Origin: Kiritimatiellia bacterium | GTDB lineage: Bacteria; Verrucomicrobiota; Kiritimatiellia; RFP12; UBA1067 | Assembly (NCBI GenBank): GCA_017520845.1 | Contig: JAFXEU010000067.1 | Coordinates: 1-64,000 of the forward strand | Direction of reading: 5' to 3' | DNA length: 64,000 bases | Part shown: piece by piece, positions 1 to 7,277 of the stretch | Position numbering within the stretch: the first letter of the stretch is position 1 | How the letters are laid out: every line of letters begins with the position of its first letter | Position numbers and translations under genes: made by a program | The notes under the pieces: generated by a model | The model's input: the letters and a program-made list of their open reading frames with translations, nothing else | What the model was told of the DNA's origin: nothing | Database searches by the model: none

Positions 1-178
1 CGCAGATAGAAATCGTAGTGAGATCGAGCTCCCCGCCAACACCCTTAAAAGTAGGAGTGAAAAGCGTAAAGCCAGAAGGAACCTTAATCATTTGGTACCC
101 CACGATATTTGCACTCTCTAAAGCGAAAGTAACTGCCGCGCAGAGTCCTACGACCCCAGCAATCATTAATTTCTTCAT
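1..178 (-). CDS. Secreted protein of the ESANIVG family, 3' part outside window
   Basis: Only the first 59 codons are present; the gene runs off the left edge. The ATG at 176-178 has a good ribosome site (AAGGAG, about 9 bases upstream). The protein opens with a signal peptide (MKKLMIAGVVGLCAAVTFA) followed at once by the motif ESANIVGY and a segment reading KVPSGFTLFTPTF. I recall this layout, a signal peptide then [SA]N[IV]VGY and a glycine-rich FT[LM]F stretch, from secreted proteins of Verrucomicrobiota and Lentisphaerota gut genomes; its function is unknown to me. A 29-residue relative with the same start lies at 12658-12747. Confidence 0.7.
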   Translation of the reverse strand, partial: MKKLMIAGVVGLCAAVTFALESANIVGYQMIKVPSGFTLFTPTFKGVGGELDLTTISIC

Positions 179-484
179 CTCTTTTTCTCCTTAATTTTCC
201 TTGAATCCTTGTTCAAGGTGTCCATCAAACTCCAGGCTTGAGATTCGGAATCTCTTCCTCGAAGAACTCTCGCGATTCCCAGACCGCGTCTCCTTCTTCG
301 TCTCTTACCCGACGCCTTTCAGGACGTTTTGTAAGTGTCTTCAATAAGGATAAGCCCAAACCACCCGGAATGAACCTATTTCTCCTTAAATGGACAAGCC
401 CATTATCTCATAGTGATGCCCATAAGTCAAGGGGAGTAGCGAAAATAAATGAAAAAAGTTGGATGGGTGTTTTTTACCTCAAAA

Positions 485-518
485 ATCCATTTCACCCCAG
501 TAAAATAAGGGTGAAATG
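485..518 (-). terminator. Possible terminator hairpin
   Basis: On the minus strand a TTTCACCC...GGGGTGAAA stem is followed by TGGATTTTTGAGG. The T-run is short and a few bases off the stem, so this is a weak call. A near-identical stem occurs at 12984-13007 in the same accessory region. Confidence 0.35.
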
Positions 519-557
519 AGGGAACGGGGAACTGGGAATGGGAAACAGGGGACGGGG
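519..557. repeat. G-rich heptamer array A
   Basis: Imperfect tandem copies of a 7-base unit (GGGAACG, GGGAACT, GGGAATG, GGGAAAC). It is one of about eight arrays of the same unit in 0.5-19.5 kb. Runs of three to four G separated by three bases could form G-quadruplexes. Confidence 0.85.
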
Positions 558-618
558 ATCGAAAAATTTTTTCAAAAAAATTTCATTCGCTGTCGAGCTC
601 TCGCGAGGCTTTCCGCGG

Positions 619-668
619 TGGGAGAGGGAACGGGGAATAGGGAATAGGGAATAGGGAATAGGGAACGG
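619..668. repeat. G-rich heptamer array B
   Basis: Contains GGGAGAG, GGGAACG and then several perfect copies of GGGAATA before ending in GGGAACGG. The homogenised GGGAATA run suggests recent slippage or unequal exchange. Confidence 0.85.
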
Positions 669-676
669 TTTTAACT

Positions 677-703
677 CACGCAAAGTACGCGAAGTCCGCG
701 AAG
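677..703. repeat. Three tandem 9-base repeats
   Basis: The units CACGCAAAG, TACGCGAAG and TCCGCGAAG follow each other directly and are followed by a T-run. They are distinct from the heptamers that precede them. No function is apparent. Confidence 0.6.
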
Positions 704-821
704 TTTTTTCTACTGCGTCTTAAAGCGCGACGACTTAGAACGACGTTTGTGTGCGACAGATAGAAGGAAAGCTTGCGCCAAAGTCGATATAAGTCGTCTG
801 CGCGTAGCGCAAGTAAAAAGG

Positions 822-1511
822 TTAAATCTCTTTGCGCTTGATGCGCTTAAGAATATTGCGCTGGAAATCTCGTGGGCCGCCGAAAAAGCGATTCTCTGAA
901 CAAGTCAGCGGTATGCCATTCTTGATCTTCAATTCCATCAGATGCAACGTACAGACAAGATTAGCCAATTGAAACAGCCTATATTTCGCGGGGCGCACAT
1001 TTTGAACGAATTCAACTGGGCAACCTACATCATTCTCAAATGTTTGATGCAATAGATTCGTGACTGGAGATTGACCGCAATCATAATAGACCTTAACCAC
1101 ATCAAGACACGATAATTCTTCATGACGAGAATTTAAAAACGCTATCAAATCATTCCTGAGACTTGTAACAATTTGGTCTGTTGAATCTATAAACTTCTTG
1201 TTGACGCTTAGGCAATGATAACGGAAATCCACATGATGGGCAAATGCCATCATTCGAGAAAGAATACGCGCCCGGAATTTTCGACTAAGTATTTCGTAAC
1301 CTTTTTCCTTGCGGATAAGTAGACCTGCATGAAAGCAATGCCCCTCTAATCCCAATTCTTCTTCCAACCGTTCCAAATCGGCTACGTGTTTCTCAATGCT
1401 CTGTGATTGATCGTGAAGAATCATTCCAAGAATATAAAACGGTGAGTCAGAGTCCGGATATTGGAATCTTCCAGACTCATCAATAAAAATACTCAACGTT
1501 TTTTCAGACAT
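822..1511 (-). CDS. DUF3800 protein, copy 1
   Basis: This encodes a 229-residue protein of the DUF3800 family (PF12686), which has an RNase H-like fold and no settled function; many members sit near mobile elements or defence genes. The N-terminal strand LSIFIDESGRF with Asp-Glu-Ser is the family hallmark. Later landmarks are HCFHAG, KVYYDCGQ (an Asp expected near the active site) and KYRLFQLANLVCTL. I chose the ATG at 1509-1511 because GAGGA lies about 7 bases upstream and the family usually starts within a few residues of the FIDESG motif; the frame stays open further upstream but there it covers the leader. A paralogue sits at 16788-17486, with the same promoter-like element upstream. It is closely preceded by a candidate structured leader. 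Confidence 0.85.
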   Translation of the reverse strand: MSEKTLSIFIDESGRFQYPDSDSPFYILGMILHDQSQSIEKHVADLERLEEELGLEGHCFHAGLLIRKEKGYEILSRKFRARILSRMMAFAHHVDFRYHCLSVNKKFIDSTDQIVTSLRNDLIAFLNSRHEELSCLDVVKVYYDCGQSPVTNLLHQTFENDVGCPVEFVQNVRPAKYRLFQLANLVCTLHLMELKIKNGIPLTCSENRFFGGPRDFQRNILKRIKRKEI

Positions 1512-1612
1512 TTTTCCTCGTATAAAATGAGATGGTGACGGAAATCTCTCCCCGTCACCAACGCGAAGTCTTCTCTCCGCATCCCGATGATCCCTACCTT
1601 TCGGTTGAGATC
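1512..1612 (-). ncRNA. Candidate structured leader of DUF3800 copy 1
   Basis: Between the promoter-like element and the gene lie several possible hairpins: GAGAT/ATCTC, ACC-GAAA-GGT with a GNRA-type loop, and an 8-base stem GGTGACGG/CCGTCACC (1534-1541 with 52-59) ending about 20 bases before the start codon. The second DUF3800 gene also has a perfect 8-base stem at the same place, with different sequence, followed by the same CCATC..C..TTTAT stretch. I recall that conserved RNA motifs called DUF3800 RNAs have been described upstream of such genes; whether this matches one of them was not tested. Confidence 0.45.
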
Positions 1613-1619
1613 GGTTCAT

Positions 1620-1648
1620 ATTATCTCATATCGCGGTTCAGAAAGCAA
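1620..1648 (-). promoter_or_regulatory. Conserved promoter/operator of DUF3800 copy 1
   Basis: A -35 box TTGCTT (1643-1648) and -10 box GATAAT (1620-1625) are 17 bases apart. The same arrangement, TTGCCT then GAAAAT at 17 bases, lies upstream of DUF3800 copy 2. The 17-base spacer is also conserved (TCTGAA.CG..ATATGA), more than a plain promoter needs, which suggests a bound regulator. Confidence 0.6.
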
Positions 1649-1671
1649 GTGGGGAATTTTGAAACACGACG

Positions 1672-1730
1672 CTCCCTGTTCCCTCTTCCCCGTTCCCTGT
1701 TCCCCAAGCGAAGCGCTTCCCTCTTCCCTA
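1672..1730. repeat. G-rich heptamer array C
   Basis: On the minus strand this reads GGGAAGAGGGAAG, a GAAGCGCTTC palindrome, then GGGGAACAGGGAACGGGGAAGAGGG. It begins inside the TAG stop codon of the gene at 1728-2477, so the gene end and the array are fused. Confidence 0.8.
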
Positions 1731-2477
1731 ATCTAGTTGCAACAACTTTATGCCCAGATTGCGGAGCTGATTATTGCGCTCTTCCCACAGATCAAGATAG
1801 CGGTCAGAGGTCATTGTTTCCTTGGCTCTTTTCAATTCCGCCTTGGCTCGCTCATAAATCGCAATCTCGGCATCTTGCCTTTCTGTAAGGCGCTTGCCAT
1901 ATTCAACAACAGTTCCTCCGGCTTGAAGATACGCACGAGCCTCATCCTTCATTCCTTCGACCATTGCCTTTATTTGCCTCACTTCGAGCGAATCCGATGC
2001 CATTATCTCCTGTCGAGAATTCAGAGCCTGCATAAAGGATTCCTCGCTCGTGTTTCGCTGCCCAGGTCTAACGCCCGGTATTGCAAAACTCGCAAGAAAC
2101 CGATCCCCCTCAAGCTCAAAAACATCTGACCATCCGGTCAGAATACCCTTCTCAATTACGGCAACATCCCCTATAATCTGCCGACGCGTCTGATCCTCTT
2201 GAAATTGTGCGACCGCTTCATGCTCTCCCTTACGGGCTCCTGTAAAATAAGCGACACTTCCGACAATTACGGCTACACACACAATCGCTACAAACACCAC
2301 TCGCTTGCGAACGCCCCTCATTTCCCCATTCGCTTTTGAACCGTCAGCAGCAACAACTTTAATAGCCTTAATGCCGCGTTTGCGAAGTTCAGCGAACACC
2401 TCATCTCTCGATGAGGCGTTCATAGAGTCCTCATGGCGAACGCCGTCAGAGGTCTTGTATGCGTATGTATATTTCAT
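1728..2477 (-). CDS. Single-pass membrane protein with GspF-N-like domain
   Basis: This protein has 249 residues. Residues 1-45 (KYTYAYKTSDG, then LRKRGIKAIKV) resemble the N-terminal cytoplasmic domain of type II secretion GspF proteins, with the pattern Y-x-Y, A-S, L-x-x-x-G-I. A single hydrophobic segment follows at about 59-80, then a largely helical, charged outer region. The C-terminal part (AGGTV near residue 195 to the end) aligns with the protein at 3687-4625, so the two are paralogues. The ATG is preceded by heptamer array D ending four bases away, leaving no ribosome site; the 5' region may have been replaced. Function unknown. Confidence 0.7.
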   Translation of the reverse strand: MKYTYAYKTSDGVRHEDSMNASSRDEVFAELRKRGIKAIKVVAADGSKANGEMRGVRKRVVFVAIVCVAVIVGSVAYFTGARKGEHEAVAQFQEDQTRRQIIGDVAVIEKGILTGWSDVFELEGDRFLASFAIPGVRPGQRNTSEESFMQALNSRQEIMASDSLEVRQIKAMVEGMKDEARAYLQAGGTVVEYGKRLTERQDAEIAIYERAKAELKRAKETMTSDRYLDLWEERNNQLRNLGIKLLQLD

Positions 2478-2480
2478 TTT

Positions 2481-2515
2481 AGGGAACGGGGAACAGGGAA
2501 CGGGGAACAGGGAAT
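2481..2515. repeat. G-rich heptamer array D
   Basis: Alternating GGGAACG and GGGAACA units fill the gap between the stop of the four-helix-bundle gene and the start codon of the gene at 1728-2477. It occupies the space where a ribosome site would be expected. Confidence 0.85.
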
Positions 2516-2523
2516 ATTCATTG

Positions 2524-2874
2524 TCAGCCTCGCAATTTCTGAATCATCACATAGAGCATCTTGCTGATACTATCAATCAGAGCAGATGGAATATCCTTCT
2601 CAGCTACATATTGAAATCGTAATGCAAGATCGAGTTGCGTTCTTACTTCAAATAATGAACCTCGTGCTATAGAGATAAAATGAGCATATTCACTTCGTGA
2701 ATCACGCCCATTGCCTTCTGCAATATTCGATGGAATGGAAATAACAGCACGTCTCAACTGATCGCACAATGCATAACGCTCTTCTTGCGGGAATTTACGA
2801 ACTAGGCCATACACCTTTTCGCACAGTTCCATAGACTGCTTCCAAACCTCTAAATCTCTATAATCAAGAGCCAC
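2524..2874 (-). CDS. Four-helix-bundle protein, S23/IVP family
   Basis: This 116-residue protein belongs to the family named for proteins encoded in intervening sequences of 23S rRNA genes (PF05635, TIGR02436). The hallmarks are visible: DLEVWK at the start, F-P-x-x-E-R-Y-x-L-x-x-Q-L-x-R-A, SIPSNIAEG and the S-x-x-E-x-x-x-x-L motif. It is all helical and usually pentameric. Here it stands alone, not inside rRNA. The start is GTG at 2872-2874 with an AGAGGG-like site upstream. Relatives also occur with diversity-generating retroelements, but no reverse transcriptase is present. Its cellular role remains unclear. Confidence 0.85.
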   Translation of the reverse strand: MALDYRDLEVWKQSMELCEKVYGLVRKFPQEERYALCDQLRRAVISIPSNIAEGNGRDSRSEYAHFISIARGSLFEVRTQLDLALRFQYVAEKDIPSALIDSISKMLYVMIQKLRG

Positions 2875-2898
2875 AACTCATCCCTCTCTCTCTTCCAT

Positions 2899-2920
2899 GT
2901 TCCCAGTTCCCTGTTCCCTA
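2899..2920. repeat. G-rich heptamer array E (short)
   Basis: On the minus strand this reads ATAGGGAACAGGGAACTGGGAACA, just after the stop codon of the gene at 2923-3669. Confidence 0.7.
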
Positions 2921-2922
2921 TC

Positions 2923-3669
2923 TCACCGGCCTTTCTTCGGATCAAACTCAATCTTCATCGGATTCTTCGGAATGGAGTGAATTTCATCCCATATCGCCTT
3001 TTGGAAGGAGTTTGTCGGTTGCGCCGCCCAACCCTCCATGCAAGCACGGCGATAGGTTGTCTTGCGAGACTGAGTTACACCAAGATTCTGAAGGTTGCGC
3101 ATGATTGACTGCAATGCATCAAACGTGATTCCCTCGCTGTGCAATTTATCAAGATCACTGACGCTCTTGACCGTCTGCATCGGCGATCCCTTAAACTGCG
3201 AAACACCCGCTCCAAGAGTTGCAATCATAACACGAGCGAGCGCCTTATTGAAGCGAGGATTACCTTCAAGTTTAGCCACATTCAAAACGCCCCACTGCTC
3301 TTCCATCGCCACCAAGGTCAAGGGAAGGTTTGCGTCGTTAACGATGAAAACAGCCGCATTCGCACCTGCGGGAACCTTGTCGCCGAATTTCCACGACCCC
3401 TTCTCGATATCGATTTTCACGCGAATCGCACCATTGCACTTCTTAACCTGTGCATCAATATCCTGAACAGAATATTTATCCTGCGCATTCACGATAACGA
3501 TCCGCCCTGTGCCAGGCTTCTCGATAATGCCGCCTGTCTTCTCCATCATCCGCTGACGAGCCTGCGCCTTCTTCGCAGCCTTCTCCGCTTCTGTCAATTC
3601 AGCCCCCTTCTCCTGAGCATACGAGGCTATCGCGCAAAACGCGACAATTGCAATTACTAACTTCTTCAT
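2923..3669 (-). CDS. Secreted protein of unknown function
   Basis: The protein has 248 residues and a clear signal peptide (MKKLVIAIVAFCAIASYAQ, cut after about residue 19). A lysine- and alanine-rich helical stretch (22-45) is followed by a compact mixed region with GRIVIVNAQDKYS, RVKIDIEKGSW and AAVFIVND. The strand pattern suggests a small alpha/beta domain. I do not recognise the family. The start has AAGGA about 8 bases upstream. It lies between the two GspF-N-like membrane proteins on the same strand, with a 17-base gap to the upstream one, so the group may act together at the envelope. A heptamer array begins 3 bases after its stop. Confidence 0.65.
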   Translation of the reverse strand: MKKLVIAIVAFCAIASYAQEKGAELTEAEKAAKKAQARQRMMEKTGGIIEKPGTGRIVIVNAQDKYSVQDIDAQVKKCNGAIRVKIDIEKGSWKFGDKVPAGANAAVFIVNDANLPLTLVAMEEQWGVLNVAKLEGNPRFNKALARVMIATLGAGVSQFKGSPMQTVKSVSDLDKLHSEGITFDALQSIMRNLQNLGVTQSRKTTYRRACMEGWAAQPTNSFQKAIWDEIHSIPKNPMKIEFDPKKGR

Positions 3670-3686
3670 TTCACTGTCCTTTCTTT

Positions 3687-4625
3687 TTAGTCTTCAATTC
3701 CTAATTGTTCTTTTAATTTGGGCGGCAATTTTACAGGCCTGATCCCCTTTTGGGCAAGTCTGTTATTTATTTCCGCGATGTAGTCTGCTGCGAGGTCGGG
3801 TTCATCTCTTACGACCTGCAACACACTTTTTTGACATTCTTTCCACTCATTGTGAGCCTGCATCAGTTCGCCACGGTAGTATTCGAGAAACGAATCAACC
3901 GTGCCACCTTCTTTGATGTACTTAATCAGCTCCTTCTTTGCAAGCTCGACCATCTGCTTGGCCTCTTTGGCTTTTTCGCTATCGCCTTCGAAGATTGGAT
4001 TTTTAGCCATCAGAATTTCAGCCATATGAGCCTCGTCACGAATGGGAATACGTGGCAACGGTGGCGGCATCGCTCCTAATTCTGTCGTGAATATCCAACT
4101 CATCACCTGCTCTGTGCCGGTCTTGAAAAGGCGATTGGTTGACGGAGTTAGGTCTATCGGCTTTTTGGCTGCCTCCTCAAAGAGATATTGCATCCGCTCT
4201 TCCGGGGTCATGGCTCTTAATTTCGCGATGCGCTCGGCCTTCTCTTTATCAACTTTTGAAACCTCCTCAACTGGAGCAGGCGGCTGCTCCTTTGGCAGAG
4301 CCGGTTTTACGGTTCGCACAGTCCTTGGCGGCTTTTTCTCTTTTACTGGAGTCTTCTTAGGCGCTTCTTCCTGACAAAAATAGACTAAAGCACCACATAA
4401 TCCCAATATAGCGACAAGTACCAACAATAATATCTTAAAATTATTAGATGAGACTCCCCGTGATTTATTGGATCGCGAAGACTTCTTTGTCGCTTCATTT
4501 ATTGAAATTGGATTGATGCCCTTCTCCTTTAATTTTGGCCAAATGGCATCCTTAGAAGGTGCTTCGATTTGAAGCACCTCCTTACCTCCTGTTTTAGCAT
4601 TGCGATATGTAACATCAAATACCAT
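3687..4625 (-). CDS. Single-pass membrane protein with GspF-N-like domain, long form
   Basis: This 312-residue protein is a paralogue of the one at 1728-2477. Residues 1-46 follow the GspF N-domain pattern (VFDVTYRNAKTGG, LKEKGINPISINEA). A membrane segment lies at about 62-84, followed by a lysine/proline-rich linker (90-120), a helical stretch with MTPEERMQYLFEEA, and a C-terminal part with KEGGTVDSF that matches the paralogue. The linker suggests a domain held away from the membrane or spanning cell wall. Upstream, TGGTATAAT lies about 40 bases before the start, so this is likely the first gene of the unit. Function unknown. Confidence 0.7.
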   Translation of the reverse strand: MVFDVTYRNAKTGGKEVLQIEAPSKDAIWPKLKEKGINPISINEATKKSSRSNKSRGVSSNNFKILLLVLVAILGLCGALVYFCQEEAPKKTPVKEKKPPRTVRTVKPALPKEQPPAPVEEVSKVDKEKAERIAKLRAMTPEERMQYLFEEAAKKPIDLTPSTNRLFKTGTEQVMSWIFTTELGAMPPPLPRIPIRDEAHMAEILMAKNPIFEGDSEKAKEAKQMVELAKKELIKYIKEGGTVDSFLEYYRGELMQAHNEWKECQKSVLQVVRDEPDLAADYIAEINNRLAQKGIRPVKLPPKLKEQLGIED

Positions 4626-4654
4626 AATAAGTCCTTAATTTAGCACCTAACATT

Positions 4655-4665
4655 ATACCATAAGT
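4655..4665 (-). promoter_or_regulatory. Extended -10 element TGGTATAAT
   Basis: The plus strand reads ATTATACCA, giving TGGTATAAT on the minus strand upstream of the membrane protein starting at 4625. It matches the TG[A/G]TATAAT elements seen before many genes in this window. Confidence 0.55.
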
Positions 4666-4673
4666 ATATGGGG

Positions 4674-5588
4674 TTAAATCAAGTCCGTTACGCGAATATC
4701 ACCAATATTCGGTTGGGCTGGGTCGGCGTAATAATAGGTAATTGTCTTTATGTCATCGCCTGAAATCGACACAGCCATCTCCGCTCCGAACTTCTGATAT
4801 ACATGGTCGACGCATATTTTCCTCAGTTCATACGCACCTTTCGGACCATTGAAGCCCATATCGCGCATCTTCTGGTTGAGGCGTATGAAGATATCGTCAT
4901 CAAGAGTGGGGAGTTGATCGCCCTCCATCAAGGTCTGAATCTTATTCCATATTTCAGGATGAACCGGCCATTTGACCGTCCGCGCCGAGGAGTGAACCGT
5001 CTTATTCGGAGTATAGTTTAAATATACGCGCCCTTCGCGTTCAACAAAATTCCTCCGGCCAAGTCTCATGATATCGCCGTTTCGCATCGCAAACTCGAGC
5101 ATCATTGTTGTTACAAACCAAAGCTGGTCGATAGGCATAGACCGATACCATTCTTTTACCTTACCAAGCATTTCTCTTGAAGGCCGGGAATACCGGGGAG
5201 CCATCGGCTTCTTGCCGAACGATGGGAACATCGGCACTTTCCAGCCGTGATCTTCATAATAAGGACGCACCCAACGCGAGAAAAGCTGCCTAAGCTGGTA
5301 AATATATGTCATAGCCGTAATTGGCCGAGTACCACCCTTCAACAGATCTGCAAGGTACTTGTGTATTAAGGCAGGTTTTACCACCGACACCAGCGGAAAA
5401 CCATCTTCTAAATCTTTATAGTCATACCCGTTCTTCAACCTTCTTTCATTCATCCACCGAACAAAGCGCTTAACGCCCTGCTTCGTATTCTTGACCGTCC
5501 CCTTTTCAGGTCTGCCGCATTTCATTCGCTCAATGGCCGCAGCATCCACATAGGCCTTGAGCATTTTATCCATAGTTGGTGTTGTCAT
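4674..5588 (-). CDS. Divergent tyrosine recombinase
   Basis: The 304-residue protein has the layout of a phage-type integrase: a core-binding helical domain (about 30-115) and a catalytic domain (about 135-304). The first catalytic Arg is in FAMRNGD (Arg169), a Lys lies in the beta-hairpin (TPNKTVHS, Lys196), the second Arg is in YELRK (Arg256) and Tyr lies in TYYYAD (285-287). The two His positions are altered: HxxR reads YELR, and the GH before the nucleophile reads GD. Some active family members tolerate changes there, so activity is uncertain. The ATG has AAAGGA upstream. No clear attachment site was found next to it. Confidence 0.7.
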   Translation of the reverse strand: MTTPTMDKMLKAYVDAAAIERMKCGRPEKGTVKNTKQGVKRFVRWMNERRLKNGYDYKDLEDGFPLVSVVKPALIHKYLADLLKGGTRPITAMTYIYQLRQLFSRWVRPYYEDHGWKVPMFPSFGKKPMAPRYSRPSREMLGKVKEWYRSMPIDQLWFVTTMMLEFAMRNGDIMRLGRRNFVEREGRVYLNYTPNKTVHSSARTVKWPVHPEIWNKIQTLMEGDQLPTLDDDIFIRLNQKMRDMGFNGPKGAYELRKICVDHVYQKFGAEMAVSISGDDIKTITYYYADPAQPNIGDIRVTDLI

Positions 5589-5785
5589 CGTGTTTTCCTT
5601 TCTTTATTGTTTTCTGAGTCCAAACCAGCAGACCCTTCAACAATATATTAAACACGATAACTATTTTCTAAAACAATGGAGAATAGAGAACAGTGGGTAG
5701 GTTTGAGATGAATGAGAACATGGGTGAGAGTTCAGGTTGAAAGTCCGAGTTCAAGAATGGATAGTTTTAATACCTTTCTCATCCC
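5589..5785. other. Gap without a gene
   Basis: About 200 bases between the recombinase start and the small gene after AbiEii. A degenerate G-rich piece (GAGAATAGAGAACAGTGGG) near 5680 recalls the heptamers. No gene or clear promoter is seen. Confidence 0.5.
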
Positions 5786-5929
5786 TCACGGCAATCTATC
5801 AATAACCGCTTTCAGTTGCGCTTTCAGTTCATCAAGCTGCTCCCATTCTTCATGAGCCTCCGCATACGCCATCAATCCCTCGATGCGCCGAATCTCCTCT
5901 ATCAACTTATCTCTCTGCTGCATTGCCAT
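5786..5929 (-). CDS. Small coiled-coil protein in AbiE operon
   Basis: A 47-residue reading frame starts two bases after the AbiEii stop (ATG 5927-5929; a second in-frame ATG at 5921-5923). AAGGCG, overlapping the AbiEii end, lies about 6 bases upstream of the first ATG. The product is charged and helical throughout (KLIEEIRRIEGLMAY, WEQLDELKAQLKAVID), typical of a short coiled coil. Position and spacing suggest co-translation with the toxin. The second AbiE pair lacks such a gene. It could be a regulator, a partner, or a chance frame; I favour a real gene because coding-like composition and spacing agree. Confidence 0.5.
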   Translation of the reverse strand: MAMQQRDKLIEEIRRIEGLMAYAEAHEEWEQLDELKAQLKAVIDRLP

Positions 5930-5931
5930 AA

Positions 5932-6750
5932 TTACGCCTTATCAATCCTCTCAATCAACTCATTCGCCCACGCGACGGCTTCGTCGACAGTTTCCAGAAC
6001 TGCAAGCCCCCTTCCTGCGTCGGCATAAAGAGTATCCCATGTAGAACCTCTTACAACCTTCGGCGGCCAATTTTGGCGTCTGCGATAGTCGAAAAGCCTT
6101 AAGCAGATTTTTCTCGTAGCCGCTAAATCGACTTCTGAATTACTACACATAAGTTGGAGATCAATGAGGTCGTGAGGACGTTCTGCTCCTTCTGTTGTAA
6201 CCGCGTGTAATTTCTGCGCAATTTGATATGGAAGTTTCATCACCGGAACTGGTAATGGTCGAGGAAATCCAAGCTGTTCAAGGACATCGGCAATATCCGA
6301 AGGATATTCAAGTTCCGCTTCATCTGCGTCACCAATCTCATTATGTCCGATCTCAATTCGGACAGTTTGCCACGGCCTGTCGTTATAGGAGAGTTTTATG
6401 TCATAGGGAACCATAACATAAACTTGAGGCACACCTTCCGGATGCGGCGGCTCTACTCGCTGAAGTCTCCCTGTAAAGCCATTCCATCCAGCATTAAGGC
6501 GTTCTTCAAGTTTATCAAGATAAACTTCAAGACCCATGACTCGCGCTGTATCCATATCACGAGTATAGCGTGTCATGTCGCCGCCATAGCGAAACATTAG
6601 TGAACTGCCACCTTTTACCACACCATCAGGCAGCATTTGCGCTACGATGACGTTTGCGATTGCGCGGCTCAAACGCAGCGCATCACGCCCAGGGCCGGCA
6701 ATTCGGTTCACCGCCTTGATAAGGTTTGTGCAAGTGTTAGGTCTATTCAT
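5932..6750 (-). CDS. AbiEii-type nucleotidyltransferase toxin, copy 1
   Basis: This encodes 272 residues of the AbiEii/AbiGii family, the toxin half of type IV toxin-antitoxin and abortive-infection systems. Family members are DNA polymerase beta-like nucleotidyltransferases; MenT relatives add nucleotides to tRNA. The core motif is present: KGGSSLMFRYGG, then RDMDTARV, giving the G-G-S and D-x-D pattern. A later K-L-x-Y-Q-I-A-Q-K-L-H-A-V-T segment and RPHDLIDL are typical of the family. The start ATG shares one base with the stop of the AbiEi gene (TAATG), so translation is coupled. Confidence 0.88.
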   Translation of the reverse strand: MNRPNTCTNLIKAVNRIAGPGRDALRLSRAIANVIVAQMLPDGVVKGGSSLMFRYGGDMTRYTRDMDTARVMGLEVYLDKLEERLNAGWNGFTGRLQRVEPPHPEGVPQVYVMVPYDIKLSYNDRPWQTVRIEIGHNEIGDADEAELEYPSDIADVLEQLGFPRPLPVPVMKLPYQIAQKLHAVTTEGAERPHDLIDLQLMCSNSEVDLAATRKICLRLFDYRRRQNWPPKVVRGSTWDTLYADAGRGLAVLETVDEAVAWANELIERIDKA

Positions 6751-7277
6751 TATGCAAATTCCTTTTTAAGTTCTTGATATTCCTGCCTTCCGACAAGACC
6801 TTGTCGCCCAGCATCTTCAATCGCTTCCATCAATCGCTCTTTCATTACAGTTCCCTTACATGTGCGAATTGCATCAGCTACCGTTTGACGAGCAATCCCC
6901 TCATACACCTCTTCTTTTACAGAATCATCCTTCTTAACGAGCCGAATCCATTCCGGAAGTTTCTTGCGAACGCGCTTGCCCACGGCAACCTGAATCTGCC
7001 TTGGATTTACCAGCGCAAGATTATGCATGGACAAAACTCCGTCTCCATATATGATGGCATCTTCTCCAACAAGAGCAACCGCCTCTGCATAATGGTCAAA
7101 AGGAGTAGGAACATGATGATTGAGCCGATATACGCCACGTCCACACCGCTCAAGCCGCCCCATATTTTCCCAAAAAAGCAATTGTTTACGGTGAATGCCT
7201 AACCGCGCAGCATCCTCGACCGTAATAAGACCGTATCTTTCAACGGCGGCATCATACACTTTCTCAAAATTTTTCAT
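6750..7277 (-). CDS. AbiEi antitoxin/repressor, copy 1
   Basis: The 175-residue protein has an N-terminal winged-helix region (about 1-60: RYGLITVEDAARLGIHRKQLLFWENMGRLERCGRGVYRL) and a C-terminal domain as in AbiEi antitoxins, which neutralise AbiEii without direct contact and repress their own operon. The start codon lies only six bases downstream of a TATCAT -10 box and has no ribosome site, so the mRNA is probably leaderless. Four copies of an operator half-site surround the promoter (see 7277-7366), fitting autoregulation. Confidence 0.88.
   Translation of the reverse strand: MKNFEKVYDAAVERYGLITVEDAARLGIHRKQLLFWENMGRLERCGRGVYRLNHHVPTPFDHYAEAVALVGEDAIIYGDGVLSMHNLALVNPRQIQVAVGKRVRKKLPEWIRLVKKDDSVKEEVYEGIARQTVADAIRTCKGTVMKERLMEAIEDAGRQGLVGRQEYQELKKEFA

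Larger units (their letters stand above)
178..821. other. Gene-free stretch with repeats and an inverted repeat
   Basis: No convincing gene is visible. The stretch holds an inverted repeat at about 490-518 (TTTCACCCC paired with GGGTGAAA), two G-rich heptamer arrays (519-557 and 619-668), three tandem 9-base units at 677-703, and an inverted pair CTTGCGC/GCGCAAG near 772-812. The inverted repeat, read on the minus strand, is followed by an ATTTTTG run and could end minus-strand transcripts. The short open frames here overlap the repeats, lack ribosome sites and are not called. Confidence 0.6.

Noticed and set aside
1512-1648. DUF3800 leader as a type III (ToxIN) antitoxin RNA
   Set aside because: Type III antitoxins are tandem repeats followed by a terminator and a ToxN-fold gene; here there are no tandem repeats and the protein is not ToxN-like. 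A different RNA link stays open.
2524-2874. Accessory protein of a diversity-generating retroelement
   Set aside because: The protein is of the related four-helix family, but no reverse transcriptase, template repeat or variable repeat is nearby.
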